This document shows positions 25,092 through 33,998 of a stretch of DNA of 64,000 nucleotides, one piece after another (positions within the stretch are counted from its first letter, which is position 1; every line of letters begins with the position of its first letter). Source of the DNA: Azospirillum lipoferum (lineage in GTDB: Bacteria > Pseudomonadota > Alphaproteobacteria > Azospirillales > Azospirillaceae); the NCBI RefSeq assembly GCF_024170005.1, contig NZ_JALJXJ010000002.1, positions 248,001 to 312,000 of the forward strand, read 5' to 3'. A program made the translations under genes and the position numbers. The notes under the pieces are model-generated. The model saw only the letters and a program-made list of their open reading frames with translations, did no database searches and was not told where the DNA came from.

Positions 25092-26851
25092 GCCAGCACG
25101 ACCAGTTCGGCGGCCATGCGCCCGGCGACGGCAGGCCAGTCGCCGGGCGCCGGCTGCCGGAACAGGCGGGCGGTCGGATACCAGGGGCTGTCGTCGCGGC
25201 CGGTCAGCCAGCGCCAGTCCGGCGAGAAGGGCAGCGCCAGCCACAGCGGCAGGCCGAGCGCCCCGGCCAGATGGGCCGGCCCGGTGCAGGACGACACCAC
25301 AAGGTCCAGGTTCGCCATGATCGCCGCGGTATCGGCGAAGTCGGCGATCTCCGCCCCGAGGTCGCTGAAGCTGTCCGGCAGGATCCTGTCGGCGAGATCA
25401 GCGCGCCCCGGCCCCATCTGCAAGCCGTAGAAGCAGCAGCCCGGCACGTCGAACAGGCCGCGCAGGCCGGCAAGCTTCGGCGACCGTTCCGCATCGGCAG
25501 GAAAGCGCGGGTTGCCGGCCCAGACGACGCCGACGCGCAGAGCCGCGTGCGGCCCCAGACGGTCGCGCCAGCGGGCGACGCGCGCGGGGTCGGGGCGGAG
25601 GTAGGGGGTGTCGGCGGGCACGCCGTCCAGGCCGGTGTCGAAGGCCCGCGGCAGGCTCATCAGCGGGCATTCGAGGTCGAAGGACGGCAGCGGATCGCCG
25701 CGGGCGACGACCTGGACCGCCCCCTCCACCCCCGGCAGCGGCTCCAGCAGCGGCAGCAGAGGCCGCTGCACCTCCAGCACCACCCGGCCGCTGCGGGCCG
25801 CCACCAGCGGGACATAGCGCAGGAACTGGAGCGTATCGCCCAGCCCCTGTTCGGCATAGAGCAGGATGGTGCGGCCATTCAGCGGCTCGCCCCGCCATGT
25901 CGGCTGATTGAGGCGGCGCCAGGGCGGCTCGGCGCGGTCGTCGTGGCGGCGCCAGTCGAACTCCGGCCAGCCGCCTTCGTAGTCGCCGGCCATCAGACGG
26001 GCAAAGCCGAGGTTCCAGTGCAGTCCGGCATCCTGCGGCCGGTCGGCCAGGGCGCGCTCGAAGTCGGCTGCCGCCTCCGCCGGGCGGGCCATGGCGATCA
26101 GGGCGGTGCCGCGCGCCGCAGACAGCGACGGGCCGGGATGCAGCCGCTCCGCCATGGCGAAGGCGTCCAGCGAATCGGGGAAGCGGGCGAGCCTCGCGAG
26201 GACCGAGCCCAGCACCTCCCACGCCTCGGCGGTGGAGCGGTCGAGGGCCAGCGAGTCGCGGGCAGCGGATTCGGCCTCCGCCCAGCGGCGCTGTGCGGCC
26301 AGGGCGGCGGCCAACGTCGCATGGGTGACGGCGGACCGCGGGTTCAGGCGTAGCGAGCGGCGGGCGCAGTGCTCGGCCGTGATGGGCTCACCGCAGGACA
26401 GCAGGGCGGCGGCCCGGTTCGCCAGCGCGTCGGCATGGTCGGGCGCCAGGGCCAGGGCAAGACCGGTGGCCGTCAGTGCCGGCAGTGCCTGCCCAAGCCG
26501 GCGCAGGGCACCGGCGCGGCTGGCATGGGCGTCGGCGAGGTCCGGCAGCAGGCGCAGCGCCCGGCCATAGAGCCGCACCGCAAGGGCGAGCGCGCCGGAC
26601 GATTGCTCGACGCCGGCAAGGTTGGACAGCCCGCCGGCCCCCTCGGGACGCAGGGCCACGGCGAGGCGAAGGCAGCGGGTGGCCTCGGCCAGCCGGCCGG
26701 TCTGGGCGGCGAGCACGCCCAACAGTTCCAGCGCGTCGGCATATTCGGGATCGGCGCCCAGGATGCGGCGGTAGATGTCCTCCGCCTCCGCCAGCCGGCC
26801 CGCCTGATGGTGGTCAAGCGCGATCAGCAGGGCCTGCGACAATGTAACCAT
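25067..26851 (-). CDS. TPR-repeat protein with C-terminal glycosyltransferase-like domain
   Basis: A 594-residue protein. The first ~290 residues are tandem TPRs (for example AEDIYRRILGADPEYADALE, then AWEVLGSVLARLARFPDSLD). The C-terminal part has a GT9/GT41-like Rossmann region: GRTILLYAEQGLGDTLQFLRY, ALRVGVVWAGNPRFPAD and LVVSSCTGPAHLAGALGLP. Similar TPR-GT proteins occur near flagellin or polysaccharide genes; no acceptor is evident here. No signal peptide. Confidence 0.85.
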   Translation of the reverse strand: MVTLSQALLIALDHHQAGRLAEAEDIYRRILGADPEYADALELLGVLAAQTGRLAEATRCLRLAVALRPEGAGGLSNLAGVEQSSGALALAVRLYGRALRLLPDLADAHASRAGALRRLGQALPALTATGLALALAPDHADALANRAAALLSCGEPITAEHCARRSLRLNPRSAVTHATLAAALAAQRRWAEAESAARDSLALDRSTAEAWEVLGSVLARLARFPDSLDAFAMAERLHPGPSLSAARGTALIAMARPAEAAADFERALADRPQDAGLHWNLGFARLMAGDYEGGWPEFDWRRHDDRAEPPWRRLNQPTWRGEPLNGRTILLYAEQGLGDTLQFLRYVPLVAARSGRVVLEVQRPLLPLLEPLPGVEGAVQVVARGDPLPSFDLECPLMSLPRAFDTGLDGVPADTPYLRPDPARVARWRDRLGPHAALRVGVVWAGNPRFPADAERSPKLAGLRGLFDVPGCCFYGLQMGPGRADLADRILPDSFSDLGAEIADFADTAAIMANLDLVVSSCTGPAHLAGALGLPLWLALPFSPDWRWLTGRDDSPWYPTARLFRQPAPGDWPAVAGRMAAELVVLAQRFRPLP

Positions 26852-26990
26852 CGGGACTCTTGCAGGGTATTGGGCGGGGTGGCGGGCGCGCTGCCGGGAT
26901 CCGGATGATGCCCCGCCGCCGCCCCGCCGGTCCAGTCACCTGCGGTCTGAAATCGTGGCAAACGGTCACAGAATCAGGATTTTCCCTGGA

Positions 26991-27019
26991 TTGTCAGGGA
27001 GCATACTCGTGGCTATTGT
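26991..27019 (+). promoter_or_regulatory. Promoter of the 27046 exported protein
   Basis: TTGTCA (26991-26996) and TATTGT (27014-27019) are spaced by 17 bases, with the ATG 27 bases further on. An inverted repeat TCCCTG-N6-CAGGGA (26983-27000) overlaps the -35 hexamer and may be an operator. Confidence 0.5.
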
Positions 27020-27045
27020 CCGCGCCATTCTTCGAGGAGCGGATC

Positions 27046-27471
27046 ATGATCACCCGCCCAATCCGGGCACTCTGCCATTCCGGTCTCCGCCGGGTCACTC
27101 TCGCCGCCCTGACGCTCGGCCTCCTGACTTTCGGTCTCGGGATCACCGCTGCGCAGGCCAACGAAGGCGCCAAGTCGAACGGCTGCCCGTGGGCGCAGGA
27201 CGTGACGCTGGAGATCAACGGCAGGACGCTGACGCTGAAGCAGGACGTCTTCACCACCACCAGTGCCGAACCGATCGAGATCGAGACGTTCAAGGTCGTC
27301 CCGCTGGTCGACCAGCTGAAGCTGCGCATCATCGGCCCCAAGGGGCGCGAGTGGGAAGCGGCGCTGACCCGGCTGGTCAGCGGCAAGCGGTGCAGCGCCT
27401 TCTATGCGGGCAAGCCGGTTCTGGTGTCGAACGTCACCCACAATCCGGACGAGCTGATTCTGAACAGGTAG
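27046..27471 (+). CDS. Exported protein of unknown function
   Basis: A 141-residue protein with a clear Sec signal peptide (RRVTLAALTLGLLTFGLGIT, then AQA|NEG). The mature part of about 100 residues has two cysteines (NGCPWAQ and GKRCSAFY) that could form a disulfide, and beta-rich sequence (DVTLEINGRTLTLKQDVF). The start has GAGGAG six bases upstream. I do not recognise the family. It ends 10 bases before the convergent TIGR02444 gene. Confidence 0.75.
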   Translation: MITRPIRALCHSGLRRVTLAALTLGLLTFGLGITAAQANEGAKSNGCPWAQDVTLEINGRTLTLKQDVFTTTSAEPIEIETFKVVPLVDQLKLRIIGPKGREWEAALTRLVSGKRCSAFYAGKPVLVSNVTHNPDELILNR

Positions 27472-27480
27472 GGAGCCCCC

Positions 27481-27930
27481 TCACCGTCCCGCCAGCAGTT
27501 CCACCAGTTCGTCCAGCGCCGGGTCGCCGCCCGGCACCAGCAGCGCCATGTTGGCGGCGGCAAGCTCCAGGCCGCCGCCGGCCTGCGGAGTGAAGCCGCC
27601 CGCGGCGAACAGGCGGTCCTGCTGGACGCGTTCGGCTTCCAGTTCGGCCGCCTTCATACGGCGGTAGAAGGCGTCGTCCTCCGTCTTGGCGCGGCGGCGC
27701 AGGGCGCGCAGAGGCCGCACCACCTCGTCGCGCCAGCCGGCGACCGCCCCGTCGGTGCGCGCCAGATCTTCGGCCGACAGGCGGATGCCGCAGTGCAGGC
27801 CGGCCCAGGCGGCGAACAGCAGGACGTTCACGTCCACCCCGCACCGGTCCTGAAGAGCGAGACAGCAGGCGGGCACCCCCGGCCGGCCGTAGACGGCCAG
27901 GGAAAAGTCCCAGAAGGGATTCGCCGACAT
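27481..27930 (-). CDS. TIGR02444 family protein
   Basis: A 149-residue protein matching TIGR02444 (DUF2390): NPFWDFSLAVYGRPGVPACC, LQDRCGVDVNVLLFAAW, then AGWRDEVVRPLRALRRRAK and the LE-x-ER-x-QQDRL helix. Helical, cytosolic, of unknown function. It starts 10 bases after the phosphofructokinase stop, so the two are probably cotranscribed. Confidence 0.87.
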   Translation of the reverse strand: MSANPFWDFSLAVYGRPGVPACCLALQDRCGVDVNVLLFAAWAGLHCGIRLSAEDLARTDGAVAGWRDEVVRPLRALRRRAKTEDDAFYRRMKAAELEAERVQQDRLFAAGGFTPQAGGGLELAAANMALLVPGGDPALDELVELLAGR

Positions 27931-27940
27931 CGCTGCCCGG

Positions 27941-29035
27941 TCAGTCGCCGAAGCTGATGTTCAGGCCGCGGGCGGTCTTCACCAGCGCGCCGTCCAGTTC
28001 GACGCAGGAATAATGCTCGATCGCCTCGGTGATCGGCACGTCGATGACGCCGCGGTTGGACCAGGCGACCATGCGGTTGAACCTGCCCTCCGCGATCAGG
28101 TCGACGGCATGGACGCCGAAGGCCGAGGCGATCAGGCGGTCGCGCGGGCTGGGCATGCTGCCACGCTGGACATGGCCCAGCACGGTGACGCGGGTCTCGG
28201 CCCCGGTGGCGTCGGCGATCTTCTCGCCGATATAGTCGCCGATGCCGCCATAGCGCTTCTCGCCGCCCTGGAGGATCTTCTTGACGCCGGTGCCTTCCAG
28301 CGTCTTCACCGCCTCCGACACCACCACCAGGGCGAAGTTGCGGCCGGAGTCGCGGACGCTCTGGATCTTGGCGGCGATGCTCTCGATGGAATAGGGGATC
28401 TCGGGGATCAGGATGACGTCGGCCCCGCCGGCGATGCCGGCCGCCAGAGCGATATGGCCGGCGTCGCGGCCCATCACCTCCAGCACCATCACGCGGTGGT
28501 GGCTGGCGGCGGTCGGCTGAAGACGGTCCAGCGCCTCCACCGCCACGGCGACGGCGGTGTCGTAGCCGACCGACACCTCGGTCTTGCCCAGGTCGTTGTC
28601 GATGGTCTTGGGCACGCCCACCATCGGGAAGCCGCCCTTCTGCGCCAGCTTGTGCAGGATGGCGAAGCTGCCGTCGCCGCCGATGCCGATCAGCGCGTCC
28701 AGCCCAAGCTCGCGGTAGCCGCCGATGATCTCGTCGGAACGGTCCTTCAGCGTGCCGTCGGGCATCGGGTAGGCGAAGGGGTCGCCGCGGTTGGTGGTGC
28801 CCAGGATGGTGCCGCCCTGGCGCATCATATGGCCGTCGACCGAACCGAGATCGAGCGTCTGATACTGCACCGGGCGCTGGAGCAGCCCCTGGGTGCCTTC
28901 CTTGATGCCCAGCACCTGCCAGCCATAGCCGGTGGCGCGGTGGACCACCGCACGGATGACCGCGTTCAGCCCGGCGCAATCGCCGCCGCTGGTCAGGATG
29001 CCGATGCGCTTGCCGGCTTTATTAGGGGCAGTCAT
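27941..29035 (-). CDS. 6-phosphofructokinase, group III type
   Basis: A 364-residue phosphofructokinase. It has GILTSGGDCAGLNAVIR, the phosphoryl-donor loop GIGGDGS and the catalytic PKTIDND. At the two donor-specificity positions (104 and 124 in E. coli numbering) it carries Gly and Lys. Known: Asp-104/Lys-124 marks PPi enzymes and Gly-104/Gly-124 classic ATP enzymes; the Gly/Lys combination is found in group III enzymes that include ATP-dependent actinobacterial ones. ATP use is likely but not certain. Divergent from the DUF465 gene. Confidence 0.93.
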   Translation of the reverse strand: MTAPNKAGKRIGILTSGGDCAGLNAVIRAVVHRATGYGWQVLGIKEGTQGLLQRPVQYQTLDLGSVDGHMMRQGGTILGTTNRGDPFAYPMPDGTLKDRSDEIIGGYRELGLDALIGIGGDGSFAILHKLAQKGGFPMVGVPKTIDNDLGKTEVSVGYDTAVAVAVEALDRLQPTAASHHRVMVLEVMGRDAGHIALAAGIAGGADVILIPEIPYSIESIAAKIQSVRDSGRNFALVVVSEAVKTLEGTGVKKILQGGEKRYGGIGDYIGEKIADATGAETRVTVLGHVQRGSMPSPRDRLIASAFGVHAVDLIAEGRFNRMVAWSNRGVIDVPITEAIEHYSCVELDGALVKTARGLNISFGD

Positions 29036-29322
29036 TGAGGGTTTCCCGTCCCGTTCGCCTGTTCATTGAAATGGACCACCATGTTACCGGAACAGGAGTT
29101 TCCCGCAATCGTTGCCCGCAGCCGCAAAGGGGGCATTGCGTCGCGCACGCCCTTCCGCCGCGGTAGCGGGCGGGGCCAAAGGATCGGACCCTATCGGGAT
29201 TCCGGCGGTTTGGCGGTGCCGTACGTCAGGAAATCTGATATAGTCCGGCCCGCCCAGCCAAAGGGTCACCCGCAAGAGCACCCCCGATCCACCCGGGGCA
29301 ACGGCCATTCCTAACGGGCGCG

Positions 29323-29523
29323 ATGAACGAGCAAGAGATTTTGAAGGAAAAGCTGGCGAGCTTGCGCAGCGAGCACCGCGACCTGGACGACGTCATCGCC
29401 CGGCTTGCCGAACGCGCGCCCTATGACCAGTTGCAGATGCAGCGGCTGAAGAAGCGCAAGCTGATGCTGAAGGACCAGATCATGGTCCTGGAAAGCCGGC
29501 TGCTGCCGGATATCATTGCTTAA
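29323..29523 (+). CDS. DUF465 (YdcH-like) small protein
   Basis: A 66-residue helical hairpin protein of the DUF465 family: EILKEKLASLRSEHRDLDDV, then LQRLKKRKLMLKDQI-like (here MQRLKKRKLMLKDQIMVLES). Two amphipathic helices probably form a coiled coil. Common in alphaproteobacteria, function unknown. Followed after 26 bases by a palindromic repeat. Confidence 0.9.
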   Translation: MNEQEILKEKLASLRSEHRDLDDVIARLAERAPYDQLQMQRLKKRKLMLKDQIMVLESRLLPDIIA

Positions 29524-29549
29524 CGGGGCTTGGGGAAACGCGCAGCCAT

Positions 29550-29573
29550 CCCCTCTCCCCCCGGGGAGAGGGG
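29550..29573. repeat. CCCCTCTCCCC palindromic repeat, copy 3
   Basis: A perfect inverted repeat with the same 11-base arm as copy 1 (CCCCTCTCCCC-CC-GGGGAGAGGGG). It sits between the convergent DUF465 and globin genes and may end transcription for both. Confidence 0.75.
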
Positions 29574-29586
29574 GAGCATGGTCCCC

Positions 29587-30039
29587 TCACCCCTTCTTGG
29601 GCACGGTGAAGAACTGGATGCCCATCTGGAAGCTGCGGGCGATGTTCTCGGCCTTGCCGATCAGGAAATCAGCGCCCTCGGCCGGCAGGATCTCGCGGGC
29701 GGTTTCACGGAACAGGCCGAGCCAGCGCTGGAAATGCGGCGGCTCCAGCCCCAGCGAGATGTGCACCGGCATCGGGCGACCGTCGTAGCGCTGGGTCAGC
29801 AGGGCGATGGACGACCAGAAATCCATCATCTTGCGCAGATGCGGCTCCCAATCGGTGATGGCGCGGCCGAAGATCGGACCCAGTTCCTCGTCCTTCATGA
29901 TCTTGCCGTAGAAGGTGCGCACCAGCGTTTCGATCGACGCCTCGTCGATGCCGACGGCGGCCATCCGCTCCTCGGCCATCGCGGCGCGGATGTCGCGGTG
30001 CTCTTTGCGCTGGTCTTCGTTGGAAGCGGCGTCGGTCAT
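29587..30039 (-). CDS. Group III truncated haemoglobin
   Basis: A 150-residue truncated globin of group III. It has VRTFYGKIMKDEELGPIFGR, WEPHLRKMMDFWSSIALLTQ, the RYDGRPMPVHISL stretch holding the likely proximal His, and PPHFQRWLGLFRETA. Group III globins bind O2 or NO and have been linked to NO stress and low-oxygen respiration. The ATG at 30039 is preferred over 30111, because the longer frame crosses the upstream regulatory region. Confidence 0.92.
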   Translation of the reverse strand: MTDAASNEDQRKEHRDIRAAMAEERMAAVGIDEASIETLVRTFYGKIMKDEELGPIFGRAITDWEPHLRKMMDFWSSIALLTQRYDGRPMPVHISLGLEPPHFQRWLGLFRETAREILPAEGADFLIGKAENIARSFQMGIQFFTVPKKG

Positions 30040-30101
30040 GCGATGGGTCCGGTTCTGGGAATGAGCAGGGTCTATCCAGTCCATATAAGGCGGCACCATA
30101 A

Positions 30102-30118
30102 GTGGAACCATGTTCCAC
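30102..30118. promoter_or_regulatory. Perfect inverted repeat upstream of the globin gene
   Basis: GTGGAAC-CAT-GTTCCAC, a perfect 7-3-7 palindrome, 63-79 bases upstream of the globin start and about 137 bases upstream of purE, which has its own separate promoter. The form suits a dimeric repressor or activator. It does not match the NnrR/FNR (TTGxx-N4-xxCAA) consensus. Confidence 0.5.
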
Positions 30119-30190
30119 CGGAAGGGCCGGAATGTCGCAGCCGCAGGGTAGGATTCGGGACGGACAGGGGTGCGGACACGGTGCGGCCTC

Positions 30191-30218
30191 TGGACAGTTG
30201 CCCGACTCTTCCTATAAT
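30191..30218 (+). promoter_or_regulatory. purE promoter
   Basis: TGGACA (30191-30196), a 16-base spacer and a perfect TATAAT (30213-30218), 37 bases before the purE GTG start. This is the best housekeeping-type promoter in the window. Confidence 0.7.
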
Positions 30219-30254
30219 GCGCCGCTTTCCGGACCTTGAGGAAAGCGACAGGCC

Positions 30255-30791
30255 GTGACCGCCGATCTCTCCCCGAACAGCACCGCTTCGGCTGCCGGCG
30301 TCCAGCCGCTGGTCGGCATCATCATGGGCAGCCAGTCCGACTGGACGACGATGAAGCACGCCGCCGACACGCTGACGGCGCTGGGCGTCCCGCACGAGGT
30401 CCGCATCGTTTCCGCCCACCGCACCCCGCACCGGCTGGTGGAATACGCCACCACCGCCAAGGCGCGCGGGCTGAAGGTGGTGATCGCCGGCGCCGGCGGC
30501 GCCGCCCATCTGCCGGGCATGGCCGCATCGATGACGCCGCTGCCGGTGTTCGGCGTTCCGGTCGAAAGCCACGCGTTGAAAGGCATGGACAGCCTGCTGT
30601 CGATCGTGCAGATGCCGGGCGGCGTCCCGGTCGGCACGCTGGCGATCGGCAAGGCCGGCGCCATCAACGCAGCATTGCTGGCCGGTTCGGTCATCGCGCT
30701 GATGGACCCGGCGGTGGCCGAGGCACTCGACGGCTGGCGCTCGCGCCAGACCGCCGCGGTCGCCGAAGCGCCCGTCGACGATCCCAACTGA
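30255..30791 (+). CDS. purE: N5-carboxyaminoimidazole ribonucleotide mutase PurE
   Basis: Converts N5-CAIR to CAIR in purine synthesis. The 178-residue class I PurE has [33 protein letters not shown] and [16 protein letters not shown], the canonical active-site motifs, then the conserved [16 protein letters not shown]. The start is GTG. Upstream is a strong promoter; purK follows after 36 bases, so purEK is an operon. Confidence 0.96.
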   Translation: MTADLSPNSTASAAGVQPLVGIIMGSQSDWTTMKHAADTLTALGVPHEVRIVSAHRTPHRLVEYATTAKARGLKVVIAGAGGAAHLPGMAASMTPLPVFGVPVESHALKGMDSLLSIVQMPGGVPVGTLAIGKAGAINAALLAGSVIALMDPAVAEALDGWRSRQTAAVAEAPVDDPN

Positions 30792-30827
30792 CGCGATCCC
30801 GCCTGACAGAGAGAAAGCCTGACCGTC

Positions 30828-31952
30828 ATGACCGGCACTCCAACCGGGACTCCCCTGCCCCGTCTCGCCCCCGGTTCCACCATCGGCATGCTGGGTGCCG
30901 GACAGCTCGGCCGGATGACGGCGCTGGCCGCGGCGCGGCTGGGCTACAAGACCCATGTCTATGCCCCCGACGCGGCCGACAGTCCGGCCGCCCAGGTCAG
31001 CGCCGCAGCGACCGTCGCCGATTGGGACGACCTGGAGGCGCTGGAGCGCTTCGCCCGCTCGGTCGATGTGGTGACGCTGGAGTGGGAGAATGTGCCGGTC
31101 GCCACCGCCGAGCATCTGCGCCGCTTCACCAACCTGAACCCTGGCCCGAATGTGCTGTCGGTGGCGCAGGACCGCATTGCCGAGAAGAGCTTCGTCAACC
31201 AGCTGGGCATCGCCACCGCCCCCTGGCGCACCGCCAGCAGCGCCGAGGAGGTCGCCCGCGCAGTGGCCGAAATCGGGCCGCGCTGCGTGCTGAAATCGAC
31301 GCGGCTCGGCTATGACGGCAAGGGGCAGGCGCGGCTGGACAGCGGCAGCGATCCGGTGACGGCCTGGACCGGCATCGGCGGCGGCAAGCCGGGCGTGGAG
31401 GGCATCGTCGAGGGCTTCGTCACCTTCGCCTGCGAGGTGTCGGTGATCGTCGCCCGCGGTGCCGACGGTGCCATGGTCGCCTATCCGGCGGTGGAGAACC
31501 GCCACAAGGACGGCATCCTCGACGTCACCATCGCCCCGGCCGCGCCCGAGAAGGTGTCAGCGGAGACCGCGGCGGAGGCAGACCGCATCGCGCGCCGCAT
31601 CGCCGAGGCTTTGGATCTGGTCGGCGTGCTGGCGGTGGAGATGTTCGTCACCGCCGACGGCAGGGTGCTGGTCAACGAGATGGCGCCGCGTCCGCACAAT
31701 TCCGGCCACTGGACGATGGACGCCTGCGCCACCGACCAGTTCGAGCAGCTGGTGCGCGCGGTCTGCGGCCTGCCGCTGGGATCGGTGGAGCGGGTGGCCG
31801 ATGCCGAGATGACCAACCTGATCGGCGACGACGTGCTGCGCTGGCCCGACCTTTTGGCCGAACCCGGCGCCCGCCTGCATCTGTACGGCAAGGCCGAAGC
31901 CCGGCCCGGCCGCAAGATGGGCCACGTCAACCGGCTGTTCCCGCGCCGCTGA
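30828..31952 (+). CDS. purK: N5-carboxyaminoimidazole ribonucleotide synthetase PurK
   Basis: An ATP-grasp enzyme that makes N5-CAIR from AIR, bicarbonate and ATP, the substrate of PurE. The 374-residue protein has TIGMLGAGQLGRMTALAAAR, VVTLEWENVP, the ATP-grasp Lys in CVLKSTRLGYDGKGQ, VEMFVTADGRVLVNE and APRPHNSGHWT. Length normal. Closed by an intrinsic terminator 24 bases after the stop. Confidence 0.96.
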   Translation: MTGTPTGTPLPRLAPGSTIGMLGAGQLGRMTALAAARLGYKTHVYAPDAADSPAAQVSAAATVADWDDLEALERFARSVDVVTLEWENVPVATAEHLRRFTNLNPGPNVLSVAQDRIAEKSFVNQLGIATAPWRTASSAEEVARAVAEIGPRCVLKSTRLGYDGKGQARLDSGSDPVTAWTGIGGGKPGVEGIVEGFVTFACEVSVIVARGADGAMVAYPAVENRHKDGILDVTIAPAAPEKVSAETAAEADRIARRIAEALDLVGVLAVEMFVTADGRVLVNEMAPRPHNSGHWTMDACATDQFEQLVRAVCGLPLGSVERVADAEMTNLIGDDVLRWPDLLAEPGARLHLYGKAEARPGRKMGHVNRLFPRR

Positions 31953-31975
31953 CGCTGTTTCCCCGCAAAAGCCGA

Positions 31976-32010
31976 AAGGCCCCGCGACCGGCAGGTCCGC
32001 GGGGCCTTTT
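31976..32010 (+). terminator. purEK terminator
   Basis: A 10-bp perfect stem (AGGCCCCGCG with CGCGGGGCCT, 11-base loop) runs into TTTT. It lies just after the purK stop on the + strand. Confidence 0.88.
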
Positions 32011-32506
32011 CGTTTGCAGGCGAAGGTCATCCCCGCCACGGCCGACGTGCAGCCACTGCACGCGCTGCGCCGGTGGATGGGCATCACCGGTTTCTCGGCC
32101 GCGGCGGGATGGCCGGAGAATGCCGGTTGAGCCCGCCCCGCTCAAGGCGGGAAAAGCTCAACCTGAAGGCGCAAGCAGCGTACCGCTTCGAAGACAACCA
32201 AACGGTGCCATGGCGTCCAATCCGATGAGGCGCCGCTCACGACCGGTGTGACAATCCCGACAACCGGCAAATCCGCAGTCCTCAGGAAGTGGTCCTTGCG
32301 CACCCGCAACCTGACGGTGGTACTCACCGGCCGGCTTTCGGAATAAGCCCGATTTCCGCTTTTTGGTTGCAGTGCCGACATTTACGGTCACCCGACGGTA
32401 ACCGGGTACATGCTCCTCATCGCGGAGCAGACCGCATTTTCCACGACCATAGTATCGGCAGACAGCATGAGATGACCGAAGCAAGACATCGATTTGGAGA
32501 GTCCAA
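32011..32506. other. Intergenic region, no gene seen
   Basis: About 500 bases between the purEK terminator and the acyltransferase. Open frames on both strands lack recognisable domains or plausible starts. GGAGAG just before 32507 serves the next gene. No strong hairpin noticed. Confidence 0.5.
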
Positions 32507-33670
32507 ATGCGCTTCCCAGTGCTCGACGGCTGGCGCGGTTTATGCGCCCTGTTCGTCGCATTGTTCCACTTCAACGCCTTAGGTCACTTCTATCTCGTTC
32601 CGTTCGTTCGCGGCAGTTATTTGTTTGTGGACTTCTTCTTCGTTCTCAGCGGCTTCGTCATCACCCACGCCTATGTCGGCCGCCTGAAATCGGCACCGGA
32701 CGGGAGGAATTTCCTGGTCCGGCGCCTTGGACGGGTCTGGCCCCTGCATGCCGCCACCCTGATCGCCTTCATTCCGCTGGAGATCGTCAAGGCGCTGGCA
32801 ATCAGCGGCGAGACTGCGGCCTTCACCGGCCGCTTCGCGCCATCCTCCATCCTCAGCAACCTGTTTTTGGTACATTCCCTGGGCATCGAGGACAGGCTGA
32901 CCTGGAACGTCCCGAGCTGGTCGATCAGCGCCGAGTTCCTTGCCTATATCACCTTCGCCGCGCTCTGCCTGCTGGCCCGCCGCAGATGGCTGGTGACGGC
33001 CTCGGCGGTGGCTCTTTCGGCGGCCGGCGCCTTCGTGGTCATGGGCTGGTCCGACCGCTACGTCGACACCAGCTTCGATTTCGGATATTTCCGCTGCCTC
33101 TATGGCTTCTTCGCCGGGCATATCGTGTATCGGCTGTTCCGGGCGGCCCGCGGCGCGGGACTGTCGAGCCTGCCGATGCCGGGAGTGATCGAGGGGCTCA
33201 GCCTTGCCGCAGTGATCGGCTTCGTCGCGATGGCGCGCGGCAATGCCCTGTCCTACGCCTCGCCGCTGCTGTTCGGTCTCGTCGTCTGGGTGTTCGCCTT
33301 CGAAGGCGGCGGATTTTCGCGGCTGCTGGCGAAGCGGCCGTTCCAGTGGCTGGGCGCCCGCTCCTACTCCATCTACATGGTGCATGCGCTGGTCATCGCG
33401 CTGTTCCACAAGGCCGCGGCCTTCCTGCAACGGCTTCTCGGCCAGCCGATGTTCGTCGACCAGACGATCGAGGGCGAGGAGGAGCGGCTGATCTCCATCG
33501 GCATCCCCCTGGTGATGGATTCGCTGGCACTCGCCTATCTGGGAACGGTGGTCGCGGTCGCCAGCCTGACCTACCGGTTCGTCGAGAGACCCGGACAGGC
33601 CAGCTTCAACGCCTTGCTGTTGAAGGACCGCAAACGCCCGGTCCAGCCGGCGGTGGTGGAGATCGTCTGA
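32507..33670 (+). CDS. Acyltransferase 3 (OafA/YrhL-type) membrane protein
   Basis: A 387-residue integral membrane acyltransferase that probably O-acetylates an envelope glycan. It has the family's N-terminal VLDGWRGLCALFVALFHF with the conserved His, the FFFVLSGFVITHAY segment, RRLGRVWPLHAATL and about ten hydrophobic stretches, with YSIYMVHALVIAL near the end. GGAGAG lies six bases before the ATG. No other glycan gene adjoins it, so the acceptor is unknown. Confidence 0.92.
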   Translation: MRFPVLDGWRGLCALFVALFHFNALGHFYLVPFVRGSYLFVDFFFVLSGFVITHAYVGRLKSAPDGRNFLVRRLGRVWPLHAATLIAFIPLEIVKALAISGETAAFTGRFAPSSILSNLFLVHSLGIEDRLTWNVPSWSISAEFLAYITFAALCLLARRRWLVTASAVALSAAGAFVVMGWSDRYVDTSFDFGYFRCLYGFFAGHIVYRLFRAARGAGLSSLPMPGVIEGLSLAAVIGFVAMARGNALSYASPLLFGLVVWVFAFEGGGFSRLLAKRPFQWLGARSYSIYMVHALVIALFHKAAAFLQRLLGQPMFVDQTIEGEEERLISIGIPLVMDSLALAYLGTVVAVASLTYRFVERPGQASFNALLLKDRKRPVQPAVVEIV

Positions 33671-33998
33671 CCGGGCCCGGCCCCATGCCCGGCATGACGG
33701 CCGCGACGGAAGAAGGACTGCCGCGGCCGCAAATCGGTGACGGTCCTCGACGACAACGATCATTGCGGAATCGGAATGATCGCGTCAGGTTTCCGGCACC
33801 GATAATTCCCAGCATTTCCGTTATCGGCCAAGGCATTCCCGGGTATTTCGCATTTGCGGAATAGATATCATAAATTGCCGTGACCGCCCCGGACGAAGGT
33901 CATCGGCCACAGATACGCTTTTAACTTACGTCAATATTGGTTACCCTCTGCTGCATTCAGCCTGAAACTCTCTAAACTTTGATGCAATTTGTAGCCGG
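33671..33998. other. Intergenic region, no gene seen
   Basis: About 330 bases before the EAL gene. The second half is relatively AT-rich (33860-33990), as expected for a promoter region, but I could not fix a convincing -35/-10 pair. Confidence 0.45.

Noticed and set aside
32158..32574. A 138-codon minus-strand frame upstream of the acyltransferase
   Set aside because: It overlaps the start of the acyltransferase, and its sequence shows no domain or ribosome site. The CxxC-like spots look accidental.
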